Part shown: piece after piece, positions 63,729 through 64,000 of the stretch
Numbering within the stretch: the first letter of the stretch is position 1
Layout: each line of letters opens with the position of its first letter
NCBI GenBank assembly: GCA_029245955.1
Contig: JAQWOH010000090.1
Location: forward strand, 1-64,000
Direction of reading: 5' to 3'
Length of the DNA: 64,000 nucleotides
Origin: Fuerstiella sp.
GTDB taxonomy: Bacteria; Planctomycetota; Planctomycetia; Planctomycetales; Planctomycetaceae
Position numbers and translations under genes: made by a program
The notes under the pieces: generated by a model
What the model saw: the letters and a program-made list of their open reading frames with translations, nothing else
What the model was told of the DNA's origin: nothing
Database searches by the model: none

Positions 63729-64000
63729 ACTGCAGAATGGCAAGCTATACGGCCTGGTGACTTTCTGGCGTTTCTTGCAGGAATTCAGGCTCTGCGGACC
63801 AGCGGAACCCTTCTCTATTGCGCTGCCAATCCGATTGATTGCATCGAAGCGGGGGGAGCCCCTGTCTTTGCGTTCCCGCCTGTCTTTCTGATTCACCTAC
63901 CTTCTAATCGTTAGAAAAAGGGGTAGAATGAAGAGACTGGAAAAACACAGCTGTAGAAGTGCGCCCGCGTTGTCTGGAAGTTTCTCTTCCCACCTGACGG
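63729..64000. other. Non-coding right edge
   Basis: 272 bases after the sialidase-like gene. No gene, clear terminator or RNA was recognised; the next gene presumably starts beyond the window. Confidence 0.35.

Noticed and set aside
1..64000. CRISPR arrays, rRNA genes, complete insertion sequences
   Set aside because: No regularly spaced repeats, no rRNA signatures and no transposase with terminal inverted repeats were seen anywhere in the window.

Overview
The window looks like a chromosome segment of a marine planctomycete (Planctomycetales). The signs are two DUF1552 plus PSD1-type cytochrome pairs, a sulfatase under an ECF sigma/FecR pair, PQQ-propeller and LamG secreted proteins, several Ser/Thr kinases with planctomycete-style accessory domains, GTG starts, and a futalosine menaquinone gene beside UbiA. 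I cannot name genus or species from sequence alone.

Layout. 1-520: a tRNA-Arg-like 3' fragment and the last ~80 codons of a tyrosine integrase, i.e. the relic of an integrated element. 518-4232: DUF1552 and PSD1 cytochrome pair. 4585-7859: DUF309 protein, an unknown membrane protein, and a truncated plus an intact pectate-lyase-like gene. 8183-10818: a large secreted CehA/PHP-like protein broken by one frameshift. 11221-13077: Tat-exported spermidine-dehydrogenase-like flavoprotein. 20274-13089 (minus): operon sigma - FecR - DUF1552 - PSD1 cytochrome - sulfatase. 20.3-22.4 kb: scrap region with a small HTH ORF, a dead reverse-transcriptase tail and a decayed PEP-CTERM-type gene. 22471-29040: giant PQQ/LamG/methyltransferase-like protein, then mannonate dehydratase and an enolase-superfamily gene. 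29068-36038: kinase, NagA-like and LOG genes, double GNAT, L-fuconate dehydratase. 44475-36143 (minus): rpsA, then rsfS - thiF/moeB-like - ubiA - mqnE - BatD-like - BatA-like. 44746-51974: GH10-like protein without catalytic acids, purC, two tandem kinases, a redoxin. 52223-54762: Sm-like small protein, hisC, DUF2293, DUF1653. 55058-55405: small lipoprotein with a heavy-metal-associated domain. 61583-55899 (minus): terC - xseA - ATP-grasp - murD - LRR lipoprotein. 62604-63728: sialidase-like secreted protein.

The most unusual item is the 55058-55405 lipoprotein. The two cysteines of its metal-binding motif (GMHCxxxC in relatives) are both in-frame TGA codons. It keeps a strong ribosome binding site, a lipobox, an open frame on both sides, a 9-bp hairpin starting at the second TGA, and a good terminator. 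The simplest positive reading is a double-selenocysteine (UxxxU) metal-binding lipoprotein; the alternative is a pseudogene with two nonsense changes at exactly the two cysteine codons. No selA, selB, selC or selD was recognised in the window, so the call depends on the rest of the genome.

Functionally the window mixes core genes (rpsA, rsfS, purC, hisC, murD, xseA, mqnE) with accessory secreted enzymes for sulfated and uronic or deoxy-sugar polysaccharides (sulfatase, pectate lyases, UxuA, FucD, NagA-like, sialidase-like), as expected for a particle-associated marine heterotroph.
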